The translations under genes and the position numbers were made by a program. Below are positions 22,844 through 35,600 of a stretch of 64,000 nucleotides of DNA, piece after piece; the first letter of the stretch is position 1; the number at the start of each line of letters is the position of its first letter. Origin of the DNA: Lepidodermella squamata. Taxonomy: Eukaryota; Gastrotricha. The notes under the pieces are model-generated. The model was given only the letters and a program-made list of their open reading frames with translations. It ran no database searches and had not been told where the DNA came from. The DNA lies in NCBI GenBank assembly GCA_047495785.1, contig JBLDXI010000013.1:4526001-4590000 (forward strand). Reading direction: 5' to 3'.

Positions 22844-25800
22844 TCACAAATAACTGACAAATTCGTAGTCGCCGAACGGCGCCGGCGGTGGTACGAGGAT
22901 TGTTTCAACCGCCGAATTTATACTATCATCAGTCGGCTCTTCATCCACCTCAATTTCCTCCTCCTCCTCCTCATCAACCGGCGAGCCTAACTCATCGTCC
23001 TTCACCTCCATTTCGCCGCTGTTTATCGACTCGGGCGTTAAGGCGGCGGCGGCGATGGCGATCATTTCCGAGTTACTCGGCGGCTCTTCGACGGGCACGA
23101 TAACCGGTTGAGGCGGGTTAACCTCAGCCGGCGGCGAGTTGTTAACAACCGGCTGCGGTTGGACTAAAATCGTAGTCGACGGCGGCGATAACCGAGTCGG
23201 AACCAGCGGCAGGTGTGGCTGGGCCGTTGCCGCCGCCGCGATCACGTGACGCGGCCGCCTCGGATTATCAGCCGCATCCACGCGAATCGACAACGCCTGC
23301 GGTTCTTGTTTAACGACTTTATTTTTACTCTGCTGTTGATTCTGCGGGCCGTATTGGTGTAAAACAGCCGATGGTACCCAAACAGCTGTTCGAACTGTAT
23401 CGTTGCTATTTTCCGTCGTGCAAGTGTCTGTATCGGATTGGATGCTGGGCGCGTGCTGGCGGCGTTTGGGCGGCGCGATTTTCGGCGCCGGTTTTTTGTT
23501 GTTGTTATTATTCGAACTCGCCTTAGAACTACCCCCGCTTAATACCCCACTCTCTAGGCCGTTATTCGACGAGGATGACGAAAAAATGCCGGATTGATGG
23601 CCTGAGCTTGACGTGTTAGTCTGAACCCCTGTCACCACGCCGTTCGACCCGACTGAAATGCCGTACGAGTTCAAATCTAGCGAGGAAGATGGCGGTAAGG
23701 AACTGCCGCTATTCTGCCGTAAACTCGAGGCGGTTGATGTCCGGCTTTCCTGGGTTAGGACTGACCCGTTTAATTCATTCATCTTTTTTGTTTGTTTTTC
23801 CTTAGTCCAAGGCTTAACCGTTAGAATTCGCCCGTTTTGCTGCTGATTTGCGGCAATTTCGTTGCTGATTTGACCCGGCTCAATTGTCGGCAGGGTCACG
23901 TGGGCGACAATTACGCCGATGTTTTCGGTTGAGCCGAAGCATTGCGCTAGGTCGAGCAGGCGTTTAGCGGCTTGGATGGGCGTTTCGATTGAGCTTCGTA
24001 CAACTTCTTGGCAAACTTCGGCGTATGTGACGAATCGCCACAGGTTGCGGTTGCCGATGACGACGGTTGCGTAGCCGCCGCCGCTTGACGGTGTTGAGGC
24101 GTTGTTAGCTCGTGAGCCGCTGATGTCAATGTCGAAGACGGTGACGTTGGGGCTGGGGATGACGGCGGGGAAGAGGTAGCCACAGCCGAGCATTCGAGTC
24201 ACTTCCGAAACCCCATTGACCTTGCAGTTCTGGAAAAATTAGAAAGTTAGAAATTAAAAATCGTCAAAGTATCGAAAATCCGATAATGCTTATAGACGTA
24301 TGGAATTGGAAATTTTCTGAAGTTTTCAATTTAGCGAAAACAACAAATCAATTAAACCAGGGGATTTCAAAATTTTCGAAATTTAGGTTGAAATTTTGAA
24401 ATTGAAATTTTTCGAAGATTAAAGCGAAAATAAAAAAGAATTCTAGACTCAGAATTTGAAGGACATCAAAAAGCAAATCAAAGTCAATTGGACCACGATT
24501 TAGAAAAAATGTCCCGGATATTTTTCGGAACCAAATTTGGCGGTGATTTTTCGAATAACTTTGTTAATCACACAGTATTTACCTTAATTTATTATATTTT
24601 TTCATAACTAATCATACAATTCCCGAAAATAACAAAATGGAATTTTCAGCTCGTTAAATATGAAAGTTAGCGATTCCGTAAATTCGGCTCTTCAACAGGC
24701 AAATTTTGTTACACCAAAAGTAGGACCAGTTTTGTTCCAAAAAAAATTTAAAATTGAATTTTTACAAATCTGAGTTAACGGCACTAATATCGTCAATCGT
24801 ATCGGAAATTCGGGTAAAAATTGCCAAATCTACTATTGAATTTTAATTGAATTTTCAATTTTTTTGGGCAATTAATAATCAATCTTAAAAGATGGCAAAG
24901 AACTTGAACCCAAAAGTTGAATAAAATCTCACAATTTCGCAGTTCTGACGTCCAAGTCATAAAAAATTTGATTCCTAGTTTTTCGGCTTATATGATTCAT
25001 TCCTTTTTTATGAAAATATCGTTTCTATGGAGAATTGAATCAGTTGCATAAAGTAGGACACTTACATCGGTTATGACACAGCCCTCTTGAATCGCCCGCG
25101 AAACATCCTCAACATTGCTATCGACTCGGAAATTTTCCGTCAGCACCCTGAAACTGCCATCTCGATAGCACAGCAACACCTCCACATCGCCAACATTGCC
25201 CACAAAAAGCCTCAACTTCGCATGCGATGAATCACCAGACGGCGCCACAAAGTGACAAATCGCCGCCGAAGCTCCTAACCGCTGGCCAACAGCCTTCAGT
25301 TCACGATGAGCGCCTAAAAACGCGCGTTTCATATGCGAACCATCGGACTGAAGCAAGGCGGCCGAAGATCGTTCTTCGCATTCTTCCGCGACAAGTTCCG
25401 CAGCGGTATTCTGCAAAATTTTCGGCACCTCTGCGCTCAGGCCGCCGTCGAAGAGCGCCGCGAAACTTTCGTTGTGATTCGACCGGAAATTTTCGAGCGT
25501 TTTCGAATACACGGACGGCTTGTTGCGACTACCCGCCGTTCTCGCGACGCCGAATTGCACGGAAAACGCGTTATGCCGGCCGTTGGCTAGATTTTTGCGA
25601 TTCCCGAAATTGCTACCCGCAACGCCGTTTCGCTGCGACATTTCGTCGAACGCCATGATTTGAAGCTGTTCAGACAGCGATTGGATGAACTCGCCATCGC
25701 CGAAGTGAAGGCCCGGATTGCCCGTTAAATCCAACTCGCTTAAATGAAGCGGATTTCGCGGGAAAATATCGAGAACGTGACCAGTTAATCGATTGCAGGA

Positions 25801-28800
25801 TAAATCTAGGACTTGAAGCGCCTCGGGTAGAAACGAGTCCATGACCTTAGTCAGGCCGTTGTTATGAGCCCGGAGTGTTTGCAATTTACTCAAATTACTC
25901 AACTCATTCGGCAGAGATGTGAGTAGATTCTCAGAAACGTTGAGGTCCTGCAAAAATTCAAGTTGAGCCAAAACAGCGCCGTCTAGATTTGTCAACCGAT
26001 TTCGGGCTAAATGAAGGTATTTCAGCCTAGGAAACGCGTTTAGCGACGAGAAAACATCGTCAGTCAGCTGATTCCCACTCAAATACAACGCCTGTAACCG
26101 GCTGATATCGCCCAGTGAGGCTAATGGCCTTGGTAAGGACCTTAAACGGTTTTTCGAGGCGTTCAGGACCTTGAGTTTAACAGCTCGATTGAACAGCTGA
26201 TCTGGAAGCGAGGCGATCGAGTTCGATTGGATGTATAGCTCTTCGACGTAGACGAGGTCTTCGAAGAGTTTGTCGTCGATTGCTGTTATGGCGTTGCAGT
26301 GAAGGCGTAAAAAGCGAAGTCGGCGGTTGTTGAACAGGTAACGGCCGGGTATGGCGCCGATTCCGTTGTGGCCGTAATTGGCCGATATCAGGAACGGGCA
26401 GTTATGAAAGCACGTTGGAATCTCTTTGAATACATTTTTGGAAACGTCCAGCTTCTCCAAAAAGTCAGGATTCGGTTCACAGGACAAATAGTCGAGTTCT
26501 AAAAAAATAGGGAAGAAAATTGAAAAAAAAATAAAAATTATTGTTGGATATTTTTTGGGATTCAATCAAATTTGGAACTTGAAATTTAAAAAAAAATTTA
26601 ATTTTTTTCAACTTAATTTTTGGGTCCCCCACAGAGTAGCAGGCTTCAAATAAAGCAGAGAGCAAAAAATGGTGCACACTTCAGATCAAATGGCTTCAAA
26701 GCACTCCCATAAAAAAAGTAAAATAAAGTATTAAGCAATGATCACCATGTTTTGGAATTGCTATTATTTTACTTTGAAGCCATTTTTTAATTTTGCTTTG
26801 AGGTCATGGTGCTTTGAAGCTTTTGCTTTGAAGCCTGTTACTAAATTTTCCCTACTTTGTAGGGGACCCTAATTTTTGTATGAATTTGCATTTATTTCAC
26901 TATTTTATGCAAAGATAAAGATGAGAAACCAATTTATCAATTAAATTTAGCTTTTAAGACTTTCAATATTCAGAATTTTCAATTTTATGAAAATTTTTCA
27001 AAATTATATAACTTTTTTCATTTTTTTGAAATTTTTCAATGAAATTTTACTAATTAATGCTTACTATTAAATGAAGCATTGAGTTGTTTGAGAAGAGTCC
27101 CGTTGACGACGAGGCTTGTTAACTGATTATTGTTAACATTGAGCGTTTCAAGCGATTTCATCTCTCTCAAGTCTAGCCGTTCGAGCCTGTTGAACGACAA
27201 ATCGAGGATGGTGCAATACTGAAGGCTGGCTAGGGGCAGCGGGGCGGTGAGCACGGCGCCGCTCGGGTGTGGCAACCCGTCTTCATCTTCAGCCATCAAC
27301 GGCTGCTCTTCGACGAGTTGAATTATGGCATTGAAGCGAAGATCGATTTTACGAACTTGTTCCAATACCTAAGACAGAAAAATAAGTTATCAGCTTTCAT
27401 CCAACTCGAAATTTCCGAGATTTCCGAGAAATTTGAACTTTTTCGCATTTTTTTCTAAATTTTCATGTATATATCGCTTACCTCGATGATGCCGCGAGTT
27501 AGTGCGATGCCCTCGGTTAGGCCGAGGCAATTTCCGGCCAGTTGTAGCTCTTCTGTGTGCGTATATCGCATGTTCGTTAACCGGGCGAGCGTTTCGGGAA
27601 CCGCCATAAAGCGGTTGAACGACACGTTGAACGTTACGAGGCGGCGAAGTGACAACAACTCGGCTGGAACTGAGCTCAGCCGATTGCTTTGGCAGTTCAA
27701 CTGCTTCAAGCTAAATTCGAAAAAAACAAAAAAATTGATAAAATAAGCGTAATCAAGTCAAATTTACCCACAACCCAAAATAAAATAAATAAAATTACCG
27801 ATTTTTTCCAGAGAATTTTTTCAACTTTCATCAGTCCAATTAACCGAATGAGAGACAAAAATTATTCGCTATAAGGTTTGGAATTTTTAGAAAATTCAAA
27901 AAATTCGCCGAAAAATCATAAATTATCTAGTTTAATTTCGCTTCAATAATCAGATTTTTCTCACAAAAAGCTTATTTCTACCCTTAAAATTGCGGTTGCG
28001 GTATTTTAATTGAACCTATTTTTTCTAAAATAAATTTCTATAATTTTTCGGATTTTTTTAGTTTTTTTTAACTATACCTTTGAAGTCGCTGAACGAGGGG
28101 TGAAAGCTCGCGAATTTTGTTGTTGCCGACATTGAGATCAGACATACTAGTCAATTCGAAGACAGCCTTAGGAATCTCGACCAGGTCGTTATTCGACAAA
28201 TTCAAAATTTGAATATTCCGAAAACGCGCAATATCATCTAGAAAGCCGAGAACAGCCGGGTTCAGCGACGCGAGCAGCGCATTATCAACGCCATCGTCGC
28301 TGGAACTTAACCGGCCAGATGGCCGAGACAGCAGTTGGTTGTCCTTCAAATTGAGCACTTGAACATCCTCAGCAATCTGGAACACACCCTCAGGCAGCAG
28401 TTCCAAGTCCGAGCCGGATAAATCGAGCGATCTCGACTGGTTTGTCGCCGCTAGTTTAAGGTGGCGAGTCCATATCAATTTCTGCTCAGGCGTGTCGAAG
28501 GCCAGCTTAACAATACGTTTACTACCCCCAGCGGCTAGTTCAATCTTCACGGTGAACGGGTGGGTTTTATTTGCGGAGATTTTCGAAGATTCAGTAACAG
28601 TCGCCCCGGCTAGTTCGAAGACGGTGGTCGCTAGAAAAGCTGCCCCGTTCGAGCTGACCAAATCAGCTGGATGTTGGTCGAACTTGTGAATCTGCAACTT
28701 GGACCCGCATAACGAACACAGCCGCCTTTCCCAGGTTTTTAAAACCGGCGTCGGGCGTTTAACGAGTAAATACGACGAGATTCGTTTACACACGTCCGGC

Positions 28801-29681
28801 AGGGCTAATTTTGACTGTTTCGCCGATAAAAACCGGCAGATAAATGACAGGCTCTTGCGGATGCCTTCGCGCATAATTTCCGGCGACCCGGCGTCGAAGC
28901 CTAGCTGGGCTAGTAGGTTCGTCTGAATCTGAAGCGGCCGGTCATTTGGCGATAATTTAACGACCTTGCCGCTGTTTATTTGCACGCAAAGTGATGGGGG
29001 TGTAATTCCTATCATTCCGCAAACTTGCTCGACCGAAGTCGATAACGAACATGGCACTAGAATCGACGAAAAACCCGCCGTCGCATGCGCGTTCGGGTCT
29101 TTTAGGTTCGACTGGGACGGGCTGGCGGGGCGGGGTATTGGCGGGATTGGGCTGTTAGGGCCCAGCTCGGTAGACGGGTCGAGAAAAACCCGGATAAACC
29201 CGTTTTGATGCGGCGATTTATTCAACCAATCCGCGATAGTCGCCATGCCGCTGCTTGTGTCCTTTCGCTTAATCACGTGATGCTGCCTATGCTCATCAGT
29301 ATATTGGACTAATAGGCCGTTTTGTTGTTGCTGTTGTTGCTGGGGTGGCGATAAATCGCTGCCTCGCGATGATATTTCGTCGTTGTTGTTTCCGACCTCG
29401 AGCATCTGCCCGTTCGAGTGGTTGCTGCCATTTGGCGATCGCCTGTAGTTGATGTAATTTTGGCTGTTGCTCTGGCTGCTGTTGCGGCTGCTGCTGCCCG
29501 TGCTCGTCACGCCGTTGCTGCGTTGCGTCGCTGGTTGCGGCTGGTGGTCGTGGCCGGGCGGCGGCTGGTCGTTGACGGCGGCGGAGAACACCGCCTTGCC
29601 GCCGCGCACCATCGGCACGCGCGTGTTGTTGTTGTAAATGAGAGCCGTTACTGCGGATGACTGCGTCGCTGTAACATTCAT
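22844..29681 (-). CDS. PHLPP: PHLPP-type PH domain leucine-rich repeat protein phosphatase
   Basis: Five exons join in phase (29681-28078, 27710-27482, 27368-27065, 26498-25066, 24229-22844) to 1651 residues. Order: low-complexity N-terminus with poly-Q; RA-like region (ADWLNKSPHQNGFIRVFLDP); PH domain (WERRLCSLCGSKLQIHKF to EQKLIWTRHLKLA); about 15-20 LRRs from SLDLSGSDLELLP to LDLTGNPGLHF; PP2C-like domain from FGVARTAGSRNK through ALFDGGLSAEVPKILQ, CVITD/NCKVNGVSEVTRMLG and GNRNLWRFVT to TENIGVIVAHV; Ser/Gln/Pro-rich tail. This is the PHLPP architecture; PHLPPs dephosphorylate the hydrophobic motif of AKT and PKC. The last residues VSYL fit a class I PDZ ligand, as in vertebrate PHLPPs. 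Two acidic positions of the phosphatase fold look changed: LW-Arg where LWD is usual, and TEN where an Asp-containing motif is usual. The start at 29681 could be replaced by an upstream exon, because an acceptor-like GTTACAG lies within the first codons. Confidence 0.9.
26622..26869. mobile_element. MITE with 8-bp target duplication inside PHLPP intron 3
   Basis: A 248-bp element with ends GGGTCCCC and GGGGACCC is flanked by the exact 8-bp direct repeat TAATTTTT (26614-26621 and 26870-26877). Inside are repeated GGCTTCAAAG words in both orientations. The 8-bp duplication fits hAT- or P-type transposons. It is wholly intronic and leaves the exons intact. Confidence 0.85.
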
Positions 29682-32600
29682 TCGGTTTTTTTAAACAATC
29701 ACCTATTTCAAGGATATGTAACAAAAATATAAAAATTTTGAAAATAAAATAAAATAATGTATCAATTAAATTGTGGCTCTAAGGCAAAATATGAGAAAAA
29801 TAAGCGCTTCCTCAGTAAAATTCAATTTATTCTAAAATAAAAAGCACCAAAACAAATTTTTAATTTTGAGAAAATTAGATTGGTCTTGTGTAAATTAGAT
29901 TGTATAAAATTGGATCGATTCTAAATATATTATTCTTAAAATAAAAACAGTGGTCCCATAATTTCACAATAATTCCAGATGCTTTCAAGTGCGATATTGG
30001 AAAAAATATCGGGAGAAAATGGGTACAACTGGATGAAATACCGAAGATTATACCAAAACCCGGTTACCGCCTGGTTTTTCCGGGTTTTCTCCGATAAATT
30101 TGTAATTTCTTTGATGGCGTCGCGGCTATAAAGGAAGGGTAGCATTAATTTTGGAAAAATAGATAAATTTACTGTAAAAATGCATAAAATCCTGCATATT
30201 GTAAAATCCTGCATATTGGTTTCGCAACTTATGGGACGCGGTCTATTTATGATAATCAAGACCCAAAAAAATATACTTTTGTTGCTGGTATCCAGAGCGT
30301 GAGAAGATCCACAAATTTGAGCGAAGAAAAAAATGCGGTTTCAAATTGCAAACCTTCCAAAGCCAAACCTAGCGCTTAAAATTCCGAAAATGATGAGACC
30401 AGCTAATTGGGAAAATAATTATTTTCAGAAGTGACTCGCGATTCTAGAAAAAAATTCCGGTAGATAATACGCGAGGTCAAGGTCTGTGAAATCTAATAGA
30501 TCCTAACCAGATGTTAGGAAGAAATGCCAAGAATAAAAGTCTTGAATCTGAGTATCTCAGGCAACACTCAACCACTGTTTATAAGATTCTTATAGCAATA
30601 AAATTAGCCTTGTAGGTAGTAATAGATAGTAGACATTGAACTGCTCCGTAACATCAAGTATGAATCATAGGGAAATTATGGCATCCAATAACCCTGGTAA
30701 AGTGCGATAAGAGCACTCGTTTTGCGCTGCCTTCCGCCCCTGGCAAACAGCGCGGTAGGGGAAAAAAACGAAGACAAGCGTATCGGACACCTTGGCATAA
30801 TAATTGAGCAGCGGGAGGCTACCACTTTAGGGGCCATCACCGCGTCGTCGGTTGTAACATCAATCAAGCAGAAGTAGAAGCAGCAAAAAAATCTGTCGAA
30901 ACATTGCTACACGATGATGACGATGATGCGTCACCACCACCCAGGCTCGACGACGGGCGGTGGCTTTGACAAGCGGCGCGTGTTTGGCATCATAAAACCG
31001 CGTGTTTCAAATGTGTCACCTAGTGCACAGCGAAACGACGACGACGTAGGTATAGCTTCAGAAGCCGCGTGTAAACACAAGGCACGTCGAACAAAAGCTA
31101 CAGGGTAAAAGGTATAGCTATAACAATGTAAGTAAGATTTTTGGACCGACCGTCTCTCAGTCGGCCACAATAAATTTATCATCGCGTTATCATCATCGTC
31201 ATTTACCTGGTAAAACGTATGAAACAGCAGTCGCGAGTTGTCAAGAAGTAATAAAACAACGCCAAAAGCCGGCTAATAATTGCGCTGTTTTACTCGTCGA
31301 CTTGACCGACTTGTGAGTAGCAGCAATAAAACTTAGCCAGGGCAATGCAAAATTAGGTCGTAGCTACCGATGAAACAGGCAGGTATTGTTTACACCGCTC
31401 GTGCTAAATCAAAAATGCGGGATAATTGCACTTGGCGAAAAAAAACGAACCCAAAACGCGTATTTAGTCATATATATTACTAGAACGAGCGAAATAAGAC
31501 GAATCGAATGGTATATGAGTGTAGTATTGGTATAAAAATTCCGAAAAAGTCGTCTTTCGTGTGTTATGAAAATATTATTTATTTGTGTGTCCAGCGGTTT
31601 ACAATGACATAGGTAATTATTGTGTCAGGGTGCTGCTGTTGCTGCTGAAACTAGGGATTTGCACCGTGGCGCGCGAAAAAAATATTATACGCGCGTCACG
31701 CACATATTCGCCCGAAATCAAGCGCGATATAATAGACAGGTAGATAAACACACTACTGGAAAAAACACCGGCCACTGGACGGCGACGACGACCAAGATTA
31801 AACATGACGGCCCGCCACAAGCATACTGGCGACGGCGTAAAAGTATTTTCTGCGACGGCGGATATTTACGTGCCATAGTTCGGGTATATATACAAGGCAT
31901 ACATGCGGGCTCAAGTCCCGAAAAAACCCTTTACCTGGCCGCTATTAGCCAGTTCAAGTGATGCTTGAGAATAAAGCCGAGAGGTAGCTTGAAAAGAACC
32001 AACACTCGCCAACGTAAATAGAGAAATAAAACCGGGTGCGCCGGCTTTTAGCCAGGGTGACACAAGATATTACTAACTAGTTGAGTCTCGTGGAAAAAAA
32101 ACTACCCGTGGCTGGCGATTCCTCAAAACGAGACAAAGACCATGTTACAGGTGCGTTATTTTCTGAGGCCATTCTACTTATGTATGTATTATTATACATA
32201 CGAGGCACGCATTTAAACAAAAAGTTTGGTAATTATTCGTATATAACGCATTTAGCATTTATAAATACAAGATAAAAATAAACGGTGTGAAAGCATCACC
32301 TTTAAATAAATGCCCGAGTGATTATTACCCTGCCCATAAAGCAGGGTGCATAAATTAATCGGCAGAAAAAAAATATTGAAAATAAGAGATCAGGTGATAA
32401 CATAGGCGAAAATAAAAACTCGCGTTTTGTTTTGCGTTTCGATGATGATAATACGTAATAACAAGGTATGCTGATACAAGTACTCGCATGACGATGATGA
32501 TGACGGCGACAACATCGCGAGCGCAGGGGGCGAGAAAATAAAACTGGAAATAATATTGTGAGACGAGTCAACACGCGGCGCCAAAATTACACAAAAACAT

Positions 32601-35600
32601 TATTTTGTTGGCGCGCTCGCATTTTCATCGCGGGTGAGAGCGAGCGAGAGAGAGAGCGCGCGAGATGCGACATGAGTTTAATCTCATGTTCAAACCACAA
32701 AAATGTGTAATATTATAATATCTAAAACGTTGCTTTTTATGCATTACGCAAAAAGCGTGCCAGTGAAAATAAACCTGTTGTTATTATTATTACAAAAAGT
32801 TGTTAACGTTTATTGTAGTAGTGATAATGGTAAATAATAACTTTCTTTTCACGAAAATTTGAAACGCATAAAATGACAATAAAATTGAGTAGCGTCCAAA
32901 AACGCGCTCGGCTGATTTTGGGCGAAGGCCTTCCATATATAATACCTAAACTATAAAGTGCGCCGCAGCCCTGTAATAATCAAAATGGCCGAAAATGTGA
33001 TGTGATGTTGTGAATAAATAGATCACACAGTGTGTGTAAGAGAGGTTTGCTTGTCGCCAGCCTCTTGAGTTCTTCTTCACCTGCACAGACCTATCTATAT
33101 ATAAATAAACAGGGGACATCAACGCGCGCATCAATTTATTAGGACGGACGGCGGCTATAAATCGCACGCGCGCTTTTGTTGTGCGCGCTTTGACATTATT
33201 ATTATTATTATTATTATCGCTGCGAAAGGTCAAGCCGCGGTGTGTTGCTACCGCGATGACAGCAGCCTTATTAACCACCGATATATACCTAGGCAGACGA
33301 CGTGATATAATTGTATTAGCGGGGTAGGTATAAAAATAAATCCGCGTGTTATTTCAATAATAATAACGAGAAATCCACCTCAATCCACTTACGAGTGGTC
33401 GCCGCCACATCACTACCCTAGCTGGCTAAATTGACAGGCTATGAGACATGCGGTTTACACATCATTAAGGTCAACGTTACCCCGGTTTTCAGGTTAATAA
33501 CTACCACCTGTCATAACCGCGTGAATTGTCAGCACCGAAAACCGCATAAATATATATATATATATAGGTAATTGAGCTGTTTTACGCATATAATCTTAAT
33601 CTCGGCCATCTTAAACACGCATAAAGCGAATGAGACGAGTGTGCCGTGGTAAATGCGGGTCGAAAACCGGGCTCATCTAATTGAATCTAACCTAATAGTA
33701 GGATTAAACCCGGAAGCTTTCTCACCTAATAATTTCGTACCTTATAAGCCGGAATAAAAATAAAAAATGATTGATGAATTAATTTTCCAAGTTGTTGACC
33801 TGTAAAGAAAATAGGGGTTTGCCAGGGCTTAACCTAAATTTTAGGGTCCAGCACTAAAGCTGAGGCTGCAATACTATATATTTCCTCGAATGATAGGGCA
33901 GTTTTCGAAATTAAAGCCGCATGTAAGGAAGCTCAAATTTCTCATTATATGCCTAATAACCGATAGATATTGATTGCCAGGTGATATTGATTATCGATTT
34001 TATAAGTCAGTGATTTTTCTCATATTAGCAGTCCATGAAGTTGAAATTGGAAATTATTAGAAAAATAATATAAAAAAAACTCAGAGTCGTTATCAAGTAA
34101 GGAAAAAGCCGAAATAACAAATAATCGGAAAAATATAATGTTAGAATTTTTGACATCTCAATTTTGGTGGTTGAAATATCATAAAGAATAATAAAGAAAG
34201 AAAATGCCAGACTTAAGCGAAAGGAAATGGCAGAACTAACAATTAGAGGCGCAACAATTCCACTGTTAATTGCCGCAAAATTATTACATTTGGTTGATTA
34301 TTTCGCAAAGTCTGGAAACGCCGGCACTTGAAGAGATGAATTTCGGCAGAATTTTCTCCTTATTTACAAATAATAATAAAAAATCTGGTGATGAATTCAA
34401 ATACTCTGGAAAGGAGTAAGATGGAGTAAGACGAGAGCAAAAAACCAAGCATCCAAGTTGAGAACTTTGGGATATGATAACCTCTCTCTAAAATTGGGTT
34501 TTACTAATATTCTGAAAATGCTCTGTTTAGAACCATAGGATAAAGCCGAAAATTTACCTGAGAAAAGATTTCTGCGGAATTAACTATGGCGTGTAGAGCT
34601 ACCCAAATGCCGCAAAAGCTTCCGTGAGACCGTTTATTGTTTTCGAAATCCCTCAACCCACTGTCGTGTTTTCTATTGAAATAACTTATCGCACCTCAAG
34701 TGACAATAATAATATTGCCTTTTTAATAATATCAACAAAAGCTGTGACTTTATTTTCAAACAATTTTCGAGCTTTGAAAATTTAATACCGCGCTATAGGA
34801 AACCCTGTAATTCCCAATCTCAGATAGGTGAGAGTTAATCATTTTCAGGATCCCACAATTCCGGGGCCCATAATTTGCAATATTTATTTATTCAAAATAT
34901 CTTGGCTGTTGGAGTAATTATTTTCCAGGAGATTAACTTTCGGGTAATGATGAAGAAATTTTCGGGAAAAAACACCAACAAGTTGAAAAATGTCCCAGTT
35001 TCAAGCCTTTTCCCTTATATATTATAACGGGGAAGTATGAGATGAGGCGAGTTGGGGCGAGAAAAGGAGTCGATGATTTAATCACAGGTAGCTCAACAAA
35101 AGCGACAGAGTAGCACCGAGTAAATATCGGGAGGAGAAAGACGCTAAAAAAGAGGTGAAATATATCGCTAGCGGATGGAAGTACTAGACCGGCAGCAAGT
35201 TAACGCGCGCGCTATATGGAGTCGGATGACGGGTGTGAACACCTTGCGATTGTTTCACCATATCACCATTGAAAAGAGGCGCCGGTTGGGTTGATGAATG
35301 AATACTATATACTATAATAGTCACAGCATAGCATGATAAAGTTTATCAGCGGAAAAACAACAATGCCCATCGAGGCGCGGACCGGTTGCAGCGCGGACGA
35401 GTAATAACAATGAATGAAAGGAATAAGAAATGCAAAGAGCCGTCGTGGCGCCGTGTTGATGGCGCGCACAAAGGAGGATGTCACAAAAACATCTTATATA
35501 TTTCCGAGTCTACATATATAGCGACGACAGCCAGATTTCCGTGTGCCAACGCTGAGCTGGGAGCGGCTGCGGCTATGCGGCGGCGATAAACATACGTGAT

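Noticed and set aside
29296-29724. Gln/Arg-rich frames opposite or overlapping PHLPP exon 1
   Set aside because: They are shadows of the CAG/CGG-rich repeats in the PHLPP reading frame.
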